The notes beneath the pieces were generated by a model. That model ran no database searches. It saw only the letters and a program-made list of their open reading frames with translations, and was not told the DNA's origin. 64,000 nucleotides of DNA from Strigops habroptila (taxonomy: Eukaryota; Chordata; Aves; Psittaciformes; Psittacidae), in the NCBI RefSeq assembly GCF_004027225.2, contig NC_046358.1:2101447-2165446 (forward strand), in the 5' to 3' direction. The stretch's first letter is position 1; every line of letters begins with the position of its first letter. Below are positions 29,001 through 42,975 of the stretch, in pieces. A program made the translations under genes and the position numbers.

Positions 29001-32000
29001 GGTGGTCACCCCAACACCCTGCCCTGATATGGGGGCCCATGGGGGTCCAGGGTGGCCACCTTACCCCTTACCCCAGGTCACCATAGGGGTCCAGACTGAC
29101 CTTCTCCCCCAACCCTAGAGCACCATGGGGGTCCAATGTGGCCACCTTCCACCCCCACCATCACCCCAGACCACTATGGGGGTCCAGTGTCACCACCTTC
29201 CCCCCAACCTCAGGGCACCATAGGGGTCCAGGGTGACCTTCTTCCCCCCGCCACTATCACCCAGGGCACTATGGGGGTGCAGGGTGACCTTCCCCCCAAC
29301 CCCATACCACTATGGGGGTCCAGTGTGGCCACATTACCCCCCTACCCCAGGGCACCATAGGGATCCAATGTGGCCACCTTCCCCCCACCCCACCACCACC
29401 CCAGGGGACTTTGGGGGTCCAGGGTGACCTTCTTCCCCCCCCCCCCATCACCCCAGGGCACCATAGGGGTCCAGTGTCACCATCTTCCCCCCAACCTCAC
29501 AGCACTATGGGGGTCCAGCATGGCCACCTTCATACCCTACCCCAGTAGCCCCAAAAGTTGGGTGCCCCAATGGCCACCCGCCATCCATCCCATGAGGGGA
29601 TGGGCGCCCATCCCGCAAGGACCCAGGGGATGGCCAATGCTGGTGACGGGGACCCAGAGGGACCCAGAGGGGCCCGGGGGGGGGGTGTCCCTTCCCTCCC
29701 ACCCTAGGGTGGCGGGCGCCCGAGCTCGGGGGTCTTACGTGGGGGGGGCTCGGGCAGGCGGGCGGTGGGCACCAGCGCCTCCAGCAAGACGCTGTCGTCG
29801 TCCCGCAGCGCCCGGAGCCGCGCACCCACCGCCTGCGCCACCGCGGCCCCCTCCGCCTTGCCGTGGGTGCTGCGGGTGCCCGAGCCGCGCCAGCGCCACC
29901 CCGCGGGCCGCACCGCCACCTGCGGGCACCGCATAGCACCCATAGCACCCCATAGCACCCATAGCACCCCATAGCACCGGTATCACCCCCGTGTGTCCCC
30001 CCATCACCTGCGGGCACCCCGTGTCACCCCATGGCTGCCATCCCCACCACCTACATGTGTCACCCCACCACTTTCACCCCAACAGCCACCCCATTGCATG
30101 GGTGTCGTTGTCACCCGGTGTCCCCAGTGACACCCCACTGGTCTGTGACCCACACATGCTCCTGAATACCCCAATCATACCAGTGAAACCCACATCCTCC
30201 CTGTGCCCCACAAGTCCCTCCCCATGTCGCTACCATGCCCCCCATGTCCCACCATGCCCATGACGCTCACATCTCCCCCACAGCCCACCATGCCCGTGAC
30301 CTCCATGTCCCTACTGTGCCCCATGGGTACCCCCACACTCCCCACATGCCCGTGACCATAACTTCCACACTCCAGCTGTGCCCTATGGGTGTCCCCCATG
30401 TCCCCCCATGCCCATGACCCTCATATCTCCCTCATGCCCCTCCCTGCCCATGGACCCCCATGTCCCTATCATGCCCCATGGGTGCCCCACCATGCCCATG
30501 ACCCTGATACAACCCCTCCGTGCCCTATGGGTGCTCCCATACCTCACCATGACCATGACCCCCATATCCCTACTGTGCCCCACATGTCCCTGCCCGTGTC
30601 CCCACCGTGCCCCATGGGATGCCCACACCCCAGCATGTCTACGACCCCCCTATTTCCCCCATACTCCACATGTCCCTGCCCATGTCCCCCCCATGCCCCC
30701 AGGGACAACCATGCCCATGCCCTCCATGTCCCCTCTGTGCCCCCATGTCCTTGCCCACGTCCCCACCAGGTCCCATGGGTGCCCCCACACCCTACCATGC
30801 CCCTGACCCCCACATCCTCCCTCTGCCCCACATGTCCTCACCATGCCCATGACCCTGACCCCCACACCCCAGCCATGCCCCATGGGTGCCCCACACCCCC
30901 CACCATTCCCATACCCCCCACATCCCCCCTATACCCCATACATCCCCCCCATATACCCACCTGTCCATACTGCTCCATATCAGACCCCCCCAGGAAGGCT
31001 CCCACCTCCTCCTGCACCAGGCGCTCCGTGTCCGGGGTATCCTCCATCCACACCAGCTTCACCCCGGGGACCCCCATCCCTGGGGGCAGGTCCCCGCGCC
31101 GGGACCCCCGCACGAAGGCCGTGGTGGGGGGCACGGCCAGGCCCGCGCGCGCCGCCAGCACCCACCGGGCGAGCAACGGGTCCTCAAGCCGGCGGGTGAG
31201 CGGCACCGACCCCCCCGTGGGGCAGTCGAGGTCCCGGGTGAGCTCCGACACCCACCCCCCCTCGGACCCCCCCATTCTATAGGTCCCTGTCACGTAGTTG
31301 GCCTGGCGCGGGGGGGTGAAGGTCTCCAGGGCGCTGTGACCCCCCGTCTTGAAGGAGACCCCCCGGGACAGCAGCAGGGACCAGGCACCGGGGGATGTCT
31401 CTGAGGGTACCCGGGTGGCCCATGTGGGTGACAGGCACAGCACCATGGCACCTATGGGGGGGGCAGGGGTATGGGCAGCGCGTTGGCATCGGCACCCTGA
31501 CCATTGGGGTAAAGGGGGCACCCATCCGGGTAAAGATAAGGCGGGGGGGGGGTGATGCTGCGGCTGCCCCCCAGCACCATGGGGTAGTGATGCTGGGGTG
31601 TCATGGGGTTAATGGGGCTGTAGTGGTAATGATGCTGGGGTGTAATAGGGGTTAGATATAGGGCAGGGGGGTGGCAAAGGGGGCACCCATCCAGGAAAGG
31701 AGGATAAGGGGATGGGGTGATGCTGCGGCTGCCCTGGGTAGTGATACTGGGGTGTAATAGGGGTTAGATGTGGGGCAGGGGGGGCTGGTAAAGGGGGCAC
31801 CCATCCAGGTAAGGAGGATAAGGGAATGGGGTGATGCTGCGGCTGCCCCACAGCACCCTGGGGTGGGATTTGATGGGGACACTGGTGTGTAATGGGGTTA
31901 ATGGGGCTGCGGATGTGGGGCAGGGGGGGCTCTGCCTCAGTTTCCCTCCTGGTAACACAGGGGAATGCCTTGGTGTGGGGTTTGGTGGGACATGGGGAGA

Positions 32001-35000
32001 AGCTGCTGTGGGTTCTCTGCTGTCTCGTATAGGGTGGGGATGAGGGGCCGGGACCCACCTGGGCAGCGGGTGCCCCCCTCCAGCAGGACGGGCAAGAAGG
32101 TGCTGGGGGAGCCCAGGATGCAAACGGTCATATCCAGGGGGCCGAATCCTGCCAGGGACGGGGGGGTCAACAGCACCAGAATGGGGACACCATGGTCACC
32201 CTGCCCTTGGCACCCCCATGTCCCCCCATTGGCACCCTTGTCCCTGTCCTCCCCATGTCCCCCCCTTGCCACCCTTGTCCCTGTCACCCAGTGTCCCCCC
32301 ATGGCCACCCTTGTCCCTGTCACCCCCATGTCCCCCCCTTGCCACCCTTGTCCCTGTCACCCAGTGTCCCCCCATGGCCACCCTTGTCCCTGTCACCCCC
32401 ATGTCCCCCCATTGCCCCCCCGTCCCTGTCATCCCCATGTGCCCCCATTGCCACCCTTGTCCCTGTCACCCAGTGTCCCCCCATGGCCACCCTTGTCCCT
32501 GTCCCCCCCTGTCCCCCCATTGCCACCCCTGTCCCTGTCCCTCCCAAGTCCCCGTTCCCTTCCTTATCCCTGTCCCCTCCATGTCCCCATTCCCCACCCT
32601 TGTCCCTGTCCCCCCCATGTCCCCATTCCCCGCCTTGTCCCTGTCCCCTCCATGTCCCCCCATTGCCACCCTTGTCTCTGTCCCCCCTATGTCCCCATTG
32701 CCCCCCTTTTTCCTGTCCCCCCCACGTCCCCCCATTGCCCCCCTTTTTCCTGTCCCCCCCACGTCCCCCCATTGCCCCCCTTGTCCCTGTCACCCCTCTG
32801 TCCCCATTGCCCCCCTTGTCCCTGTCACTCCCATGTCCCCATTGCCCCCCTTGTCCCTGTCACCTCACGTCCCCCCATTGCCCCCCTGTGCCCCCATCCC
32901 CACCCGTGCAGGGCTCTGCGGATCGATCCACCGTGCGGGGCAGCCCCTCCTGGCGCAGCGCGCTCTGGAGCTGCTCGTAGGCGCGGGTGGCCCCGTCGCT
33001 GTCGCCGCTGTCCTCGGGCCCGTCGCCACCGGGAATCTCGTCCTCCCGCCAGCCCGGGCTCAGCGCCTCGGGCCCGGCCCACGCCGGGTCCTGCGAGACC
33101 GGAGCCGGCTCCGCGCTCGTCTGGTCCTGCGAGAGCTGCGGGAGCAGAGACCGGGCTGGAACCGGGCTGGAATGGGGCTGGAATGGGGCTGGAATGGGCT
33201 GGAATGGGGCTGGCATGGGGCTGGAATGGACTGGAATGGGCTGGAATGGGCTAGAATGGGGCTGGAATGGGCTAATAGGTTGGGATGGGACTGGAATGGG
33301 CTGGAATGGGGCTGGAATGGGCTGGAATGGGCAAATAGGTTGGGATGGGGCTGAAATGGGCAAATAGGTCGGGATGGGGCTGGAATGGGCTAAGGAGCTG
33401 GAATGGGGCTAGAACGGGGCTAATGGGCTGGTATGGGGCTGGCATGAACTAATAGGTTGGGATGGCGCTGGTCTGGGCTGGAATGGGGCTGGAATGGACT
33501 GGAATGGGCTAGAATGGGCTGGAATGGGCAAATAGGTTAGGATGGGGCTGGCACAGGGCTAATGGGTTGCCATGGGGCTGGCATGGGGCTGGAATGGGTT
33601 AATGGGTTGGGATGGGATGGGTATGGGGCTGGAATAGGATAAGGGGCTGCCTTGGGGCTGTCACAGGGCTGGCATGGGGCTGGCATAGGGCCAATGGGTT
33701 GGTATGGTGCTGGCATGGGACTACCATAGGGATAATGGGTTGGCATGGGGCTAGTTTGGGGTGGTATGGGGGCACTGGGCTGGTATGGGGCTAAGGCAAT
33801 GGCATGGGGCTGGTACAGTGCTGGCATAGGGCTAATGGATTGGGATAAGGCTGGCATGGGGCTAAGGTGTTGGCATGGGGCTAAGGAGCTGGAATGGGGC
33901 TGGCACGGGTCTGGAATGGGCTAATGGGTTGGCATGGGGCTGGCACGGAGCTAATGGGTTGACATGGGGTTGGCCTGGGGCTAACATGGAGCTAATGGTT
34001 TGGCACAGGGCTGGTATGGGGCTAACGTGTTAAGCATGGGGTTGGTGCAGGGCTGGCACGGGGCTGGATTAGGGTAATGGATTGGGATGGAGCTGGCATG
34101 GGACTAGCATGGGGCTAATGTTTTGGCATGGGGTTGGCACAGGGCTGGAATGGGGCTGGCATGGTCCTGAGGGGATGACATGGAGCTGGCATGAGGGGAT
34201 GACATGGAGCTGGCATGTTGGCATGGGTCTAGCACAGGGCTAAGGTGTTGGCATGTGGCTGGCACGGGGTTGCCATTGGGCTAAGGGGTTGGTACAGGAC
34301 TGGCATGTGGCTGGCAAAGGGTTGCCATGGGGCTGCCATGAGGCTACCATGGGTCTAAGGGGCTGGCTTAGGACTGGAATGGGGCCGTGGGACTGGCAGG
34401 AGACTGCCATAGGGCTCCCATGGGGCTGCCATGGGGTTAAGAGGCTGGCACAGGGTTGGCATGGGGCTAACTGTTTGCAATGGAGCTGGCATGGGACCAG
34501 CATGGGGGGCTGGCATAAAACTGCAATGGGGCTAATGGGTTGACACGGGGCTGGCCCATGGGGCTGGCATGGGGCTAAGGGGCTGGCATGAGGTTGGCAC
34601 AGCACTGACGTGGGCTAATGGGTTGCAATGGGGCTGGCATCAGGCTGAAGTGTTGACATGGGGCTGGGACAGGGTTGACACAGGGCTAAGGGGATGGCAT
34701 GGGGTTGCCATGGGGCTAAGGGGCTGGCACAGGGGCTGGCACACGGCCGGAGTGGGGCTGGCATGGAGCTGATGTGGGTCTGCCATGGGTCTGAGGGGCC
34801 GGGCCGGGCACTGGGCTCAGCGCCACCGCCTCGGGGACACGGGGCAGTGCCAGCCGCCGGGGCCACCGGCTCCCGGACAAAGCGGCCCCTTGTCCCCGCG
34901 GGGTCACGCGGCGGGTGGGCACAGCGTTCCCGCGGCACTGCCCGGCACCACCGGCGCTCACCGGGGCCGTTCCCATGGGACGGGGCCCCCACCTCCGCCC

Positions 35001-35028
35001 GGACCCCCCCCCCGGGGCCACTCACCAT
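26006..35028 (-). CDS. CARNS1: Carnosine synthase 1 (ATP-grasp ligase)
   Basis: Nine coding exons on the minus strand: 35026-35028 (ATG only), 32904-33135, 32059-32148, 30961-31451, 29739-29919, 28729-28814, 27718-27949, 27366-27637, 26006-27232. Phases close exactly; 937 residues. The enzyme joins beta-alanine to histidine (or GABA to histidine) using ATP and makes carnosine in muscle and brain cytosol. The C-terminal ATP-grasp region, from about residue 530, shows KLEFGAGAVGVRLVES, MLLMEYVPGTEHDVDLV, DGVFNVELKLG and EINPRMGGFYLRDW, which supply the nucleotide and Mg contacts in this fold. The protein ends FLSHFK as in mammals. The start is the ATG closing exon 2 (AGG ATG, donor GTGAGT); the next codons are LSQDQ. 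CARNS1 precedes RPS6KB2 on the same strand, as in human. Confidence 0.95.
27309..27333 (+). repeat. Dispersed 25-bp element, copy B
   Basis: GTTCACTCTG AAG CCTACTGATGGC, in the last CARNS1 intron (27233-27365) and antisense to the gene. It shares a further cagcg with copy A. Confidence 0.75.
27965..28640. repeat. Minisatellite in CARNS1 intron (27950-28728)
   Basis: Units of about 50-60 bp: 'ggggacatggatggccacca' joined to 'tagcctggggacatgcaggg'. Confidence 0.85.
29020..29545. repeat. Minisatellite in CARNS1 intron (28815-29738)
   Basis: Units of about 60 bp: 'ccatgggggtccagtgtggc' joined to 'caccttccccccaaccccag'. Confidence 0.85.
29930..30945. repeat. Minisatellite in CARNS1 intron (29920-30960)
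   Basis: Begins with 'catagcaccc' units, then longer degenerate units around 'gccccatgggtgcccccaca' and 'catgcccatgacccccatgt'. Confidence 0.8.
31515..31875. repeat. About 120-bp tandem repeat in CARNS1 intron (31452-32058)
   Basis: About three copies of a unit holding 'gtaaagggggcacccatcca', 'ggtgatgctgcggctgcccc' and 'gctggggtgtaataggggtt'. Confidence 0.7.
32190..32890. repeat. Minisatellite in CARNS1 intron (32149-32903)
   Basis: Units of about 35-45 bp: 'ccccatgtccccccattgcc' joined to 'acccttgtccctgtcac'. Confidence 0.88.
33150..34800. repeat. Minisatellite in CARNS1 intron before exon 3 (33136-35025)
   Basis: About 1.6 kb of short units, 'ggggctggaatggggctgg' with interspersed 'ctaatgggttggcatggggc'. 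It fills nearly the whole intron. Confidence 0.88.
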
Positions 35029-35035
35029 CCTGGGG

Positions 35036-35090
35036 ACCGAGGGGCTGCAAGAGACAGATGGGCAAGAGACCGAGGGGCTGCAAGAGACAG
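35036..35090 (-). repeat. CARNS1: 33-bp duplication of a splice acceptor in CARNS1
   Basis: The block 'gaccgaggggctgcaagaga' plus 'cag' occurs twice, 33 bp apart. On the gene strand each copy reads TGTCTCTTGCAG then CCCCTCGGTC, so two equivalent acceptors stand in tandem before the exon that ends in the start ATG. Confidence 0.6.
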
Positions 35091-35236
35091 TCAATGCGGG
35101 GCTTTGGGGACCTGCCCCAGCACCACCACCCCCAGCGCCGGGGATACCCGCCCCCCCCCAGGGCCAGGCACCCTCCTTGGGACTCCAATTGGTGACCCCA
35201 GGTTGTCCCCTCCGTGACACCGGCTGAGCCCGAGCT

Positions 35237-35253
35237 GGGATTAGTGTAATCCC
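35237..35253. promoter_or_regulatory. Inverted repeat of CRX/OTX-type half sites
   Basis: GGGATTA GTG TAATCCC, a perfect 7-bp inverted repeat with a 3-bp spacer, lies in CARNS1 5' intronic sequence. TAATCC is the core for K50 homeodomain proteins (CRX, OTX, PITX). Palindromic spacing of 3 fits homeodomain dimer sites. Occupancy is inferred. Confidence 0.4.
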
Positions 35254-35691
35254 ACATCAGCTCAGCACGATTGGGGGCAACCTCGAGGTGCCAGGCTGGC
35301 CTTGGGGGCACGGACACAAGTATAGAGGACCCTCTCCCTGCCATGGGGTGCCTCATATCCCAGCTGGTGCCGGGGCATAGGGGGAAACTGAGGCACGGAG
35401 TGGAGCGGTGCACCCATCCAGGCTCCCCCCAGCCCTGCTCCTATAGCCCCATAGAGAGGGCAGCACCCTAGGGACCACGGGGAGGGTGTCCCCATGAGGT
35501 GACAGGATTAGGGTCCCCTGCCCACCACTGAGCACCCACCACATCAAGGACCCCCCACGACCCACACATGGGGCAGCCACAGGGGGGTCCCCGCTGACCC
35601 GGTGCCCCCCTCCCCAGCTGGGGCCCACCCCGTGCCCCCTCCATGCCCATCCTTGGGGTGTCCCTGCCGTCCCGCAGCCGGTCCCCAGTAC

Positions 35692-35790
35692 CTCGGGGTG
35701 GGAGCCGTGGCCGGAGAGCGCGCAGGGGCCGAAGGCTCGGGGACGCCTGGCGCAGGGGACACGGGTCAGCGCTGCCCTTTAAACCCCCCC
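35692..35790 (-). promoter_or_regulatory. CARNS1: CARNS1 non-coding exon 1 and TATA-like promoter
   Basis: On the minus strand a TATA-like TTTAAA (35778-35783) precedes a GC-rich segment ending CACCCCGAG at 35692, followed by the donor GTACTG. This would be the 5' UTR exon joined to the ATG exon near 35026-35045. The exact cap site is not determined. Confidence 0.45.
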
Positions 35791-36124
35791 GGCCCCGTGC
35801 CCGGGATTAGGGGGTGGCAGGGGACACAGCGGGTGGCACAGAGCCCCATTGTCCCCTCAGCCCGAGCCACGCTCGGACCCTTGTCCCCGTCCCCTCCCGC
35901 AGCGGGACCTGGGGTGTCCCTGTGTGTCCCCCCGGAGCCGCTGCCCGGCCGCACGTCCCCCGGTCCGGCGCCAGCTGCCCGCGGCGTCACCGGCACCGTC
36001 ACCCGCGGGCACCGAGCCACCGGCGCGGCCACCCGCAGCCGCCCCGGGGACGTGGCACCCCGGCCGTGGCACACGCGTGGCACACGCCATGGTCACGGGC
36101 ACCCCCTGTGCGCCGCGTGCGTGC

Positions 36125-36900
36125 TGTGGCACCCCGGGCACACGCACATGTATGTGCGTGCAGATGTGCGCGCAGACACGCGTGCACATGCAGACACAGG
36201 CATGCACACACATGCATGTGTGTGTATACGCGGATAACAGGCACAGGCACATGTGTGCGCACACAGACATGCCTACACATGCACACATGCACGCACACAT
36301 GCGTGCACATGCAGGCACACAGGCGTGCGCACACATGTATACAGGCACAAACATGCATACACGCATGCATGCGTACATGCACACACAGGCGTGCACGCAC
36401 ACACAGGCATGCACGCACACATGCAGTCACGTATGTGCACACACATGTGCACAGATATGCACACGCAGCCATGCAGAGACACGCATGCACATACAGGCAT
36501 GCACACATGTAGACACAAACGCGTACACATACACATGCATGCACATACACATGCACATACATGTGTGTGCACATGCACACAAAAACAAGCATGCACACAC
36601 ACATGCACATAGACACAAACATGCATACACATGCAAATAGACACAAACATGCTCACACATGCAAATACACACAAACATGCACACACATGCATGCACACAT
36701 GCACACAGTCCTGCACACACAAACAGGCACGCACATGCACACACATGCATGCACACACAGACATGCCTACACACACACGTGCACATGCAAGCAGACACAA
36801 ACCAACACACATGTACACACATGAACACATATGCACATACACATGCATACAGACACAAACATGCACACACATGCACACACATGTACACACACATGCACAT
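36125..36900. repeat. Alternating purine-pyrimidine (ACAC/ATGC) array
   Basis: Nearly 800 bp of 'cacacatgcatgcacacatg' type sequence with occasional 'gacacaaac' interruptions. Such sequence can adopt Z-DNA. It lies upstream of CARNS1. Confidence 0.88.
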
Positions 36901-37014
36901 CCCCGGTCCCGGATCCCGCCGCTCCTGCACCCCTGTTCCAGCACCAGCACCCCCAAATAGCACCCCGACCCCCCGTACTCCCCGGATCCCCCCACTTCCA
37001 CCCACCGGCGTCGG

Positions 37015-37078
37015 TCTGTCGGTCGGTGGGTCTGTCGGTGGGTCTGTCGGTGGGTCTGTCGGTGGGTCTGTGGTCTAT
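37015..37078. repeat. 13-bp tandem repeat
   Basis: About four copies of 'gtctgtcggtggg', preceded by related 'tcggtctgtcggtcggtgg'. Confidence 0.8.
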
Positions 37079-37454
37079 GGGGCGCTGTGCCCGCTGGTGG
37101 CTCTGTCGGTGGGTCACTGGGTCGCTGGCTCCGTCCGGTGCTCGCAGCGGCTCTGCCCGCTCCGGTCCCGACGGTGGCGGCGGCGCCTCTTGCCCGGGCG
37201 GGGCGGCCGCGTGGTGGGGGGGTGGAAGCGGGCGGGGCGGGACCGGGAGGGGGGCCCGGAGGATCCAGGGCTGGGGAGGGGGGGACCGGGACCGGGACCC
37301 GGGGGCAGCGCGGAGCCGGGTGCGGCGGGGCCGGGACCGGGAACACGGTCGGGGTCATCCGGGGCCGGCGGTAAAAGTGACACCGCGGGGCAGAAATGTC
37401 AGCGCTGGAGCCAGGCGGCTGCTCCCGCCCCGGGAGCTATTCCCGACCGCACGG

Positions 37455-37880
37455 CTCGGCATGGAATGGCACGGAATGCCCTGCATGGCATGGAACGGCA
37501 TGGAATGGCATGGCTCCGCAAGCCCTGCATGGCACGGCACGGCATACATGGCACGGGATGTGCGGAATGGCATGGCACATGTGGCATGGCATAGCATGAG
37601 CGATACGGCATGGCTCGGCATGCCCTGCATGGGCATGATAAGACGTGCACGGACACAGCATGGCGTGGCTTATGGCACGGCATGGCATACATGGCATGGC
37701 ATGCCCGGCGGGGCATGGCACGTAGGGAATGGCATGGCACGGCTTGGCACAGCCATGGCATGGAGCAGCACGGTTTGGCACAGCACAGCATGGCACAGTG
37801 TAGTGTGGTCCAGCACTGCGTATGTGCCATGCTTGGCACATCTTGGCACAGCTTGGCACGGCTTGGGCAGTTCCCCACTG
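37455..37880. repeat. ggcat-type short tandem repeat
   Basis: Degenerate 5-bp and 10-bp units, 'ggcatggcat' and 'ggcacggcat', with larger blocks such as 'tggcatggcacg'. Confidence 0.8.
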
Positions 37881-38179
37881 CCTGTTTACCTGGGCCCCAC
37901 CTTGGGGACTGGTTAGGGAATGGGGCAGGCAGGGAATGGGCAGGGAATGGGCAGGGATCGGGCAGGGATGGGGCAGGGGCAGCTCCCCCCCACCTCCATG
38001 AGCCAAGGCACCACGGGGCTCGCCCCCCCGGTCTCTCTCTCCCCTTCCCGGCGCTATTCCCGGGATGCCCGCAGGAACCCGGGCTTGGGAGGTGCCCCTG
38101 GGGACACCGGGGTGGCAACAGGCTCCCGGCAACGGCCCGGTGCTGCTCACAGCGGCGGCCCCGCGGGCACGGGGCGGGT

Positions 38180-38460
38180 GGAGGCGGGGGGGACACCGGG
38201 GGGATACCACGGGTACCCCGGAGGGTGACACTGGGGGGGACACCGGGGTTATAATGGGGGGGATAGAGGGGAGACACGAGGGGGGCTACCGGGGGGACAT
38301 CGGGAGGGATACTGGGGGGATAGTGGGGTTGGGGAGGGCACTGGGGGGACACTGAGGGGATACCGAGGGGGTATTGGGGGGGGGTTGCCGGGTAGGATAC
38401 GGGGGGGATACGGGGGAGACACCGGGAGGATATCGGGGTGATACCAGGGGGGTACAAGTG
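38180..38460. repeat. G-rich tandem repeat upstream of PPP1CA
   Basis: Units of about 15-17 bp: 'ggggggataccggggggaca' with variants. Confidence 0.75.
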
Positions 38461-38794
38461 AGAGCACCGGGGTGTCACCAGGGGCCACAACAACCCCCAA
38501 TCTCCTCTCTGCACCGTGTCCCCCCGTGTCCCACGACCCCAAACTCCATCTCCCCCAGTCCCGGGGGCTCCATCTCCCCAAATCCATCCCCCCCCGCCCC
38601 GCCTACCGGGGGTACCCCATATCCCCCTATCCCTCTCCACCGGTGTCCCAACGTCCCCACGCTGCCTGTGTGGATGCCTGTGTGCCCCCCACACCAAGGA
38701 CGAGGTATCACCCCCCGTACCCCCCCCACCCCATGGTGAGGTCTATTAACACACCCCCCCCCCCAAAATTGCCCCCGTTGACCCCCTTAGCAGC

Positions 38795-38882
38795 GCTAAC
38801 TCCTCCGCGCCGGCAGGGGGCGCCGCGCCGCCTCGCCGGCCCCGGCTGTACGCGCGGCGCGGGGCGGGAGCGTCCGGCGGCC
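38795..38882 (+). promoter_or_regulatory. PPP1CA: PPP1CA promoter with CTCF-like site
   Basis: A CpG-dense block runs to the start codon. CCGGCAGGGGGCGC at 38810-38823 matches the CTCF core consensus at 13 of 14 positions. GGGGCGGG follows at about 38861. TATA-less. Confidence 0.5.
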
Positions 38883-42660
<3,778 letters not shown>

Positions 42661-42908
42661 GGCACGAGCCACCCTCCTCCCTCAGCATCAGGTCGCTTTT
42701 GCTTTCAACTCCTTTTGGGGGGGGCTTTTTTATTTGGAAGATCCTGAACACACACCCCCCCCCCCTCCTTCTCCCTTCCCCAGCCACCACCACGCTCCAG
42801 CAACCCAATTCCAAGCCTAAGATTATGGGGGGGGGGCTCAAAGCCCCAACCCTGTGGAGGTGGAGGGGCAAAGGGGGGGGTGAGCAGGAGGACTCTTTTT
42901 TTGGGGGG

Positions 42909-42914
42909 AATAAA
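42909..42914 (+). terminator. PPP1CA: Poly(A) signal of PPP1CA
   Basis: AATAAA about 250 nt past the stop, followed by a (tg)n tract at 42941-42960. It lies about 60 bp from the RAD9A stop codon on the opposite strand, so the 3' UTRs of the two convergent genes may overlap. Confidence 0.7.
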
Positions 42915-42975
42915 CTTGTAATTTGGGGGTTATGGGGGGTTGTGTGTGTGTGTGTGTGTGAGCAGCTCGGGGCTC

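Larger units (their letters stand above)
35795..38790. other. Repeat-rich spacer between CARNS1 and PPP1CA, no gene found
   Basis: Mammals carry TBC1D10C here. I found no TBC-domain coding sequence on either strand. The interval holds a CA/TG array, a (gtctgtcggtggg)n block, a ggcat-type array, a G-rich array, and short CpG-rich stretches at 35880-36080 and 37130-37440. Long open frames are repeat translations. Confidence 0.7.

Noticed and set aside
31965-33254. 429-residue + frame of PCHPHVPPL repeats
   Set aside because: Antisense to CARNS1 and driven by the intron minisatellite.
35849-36640. Thr/His/Ala-rich frames in the CA array
   Set aside because: Dinucleotide-like repeat translated; no conserved features.
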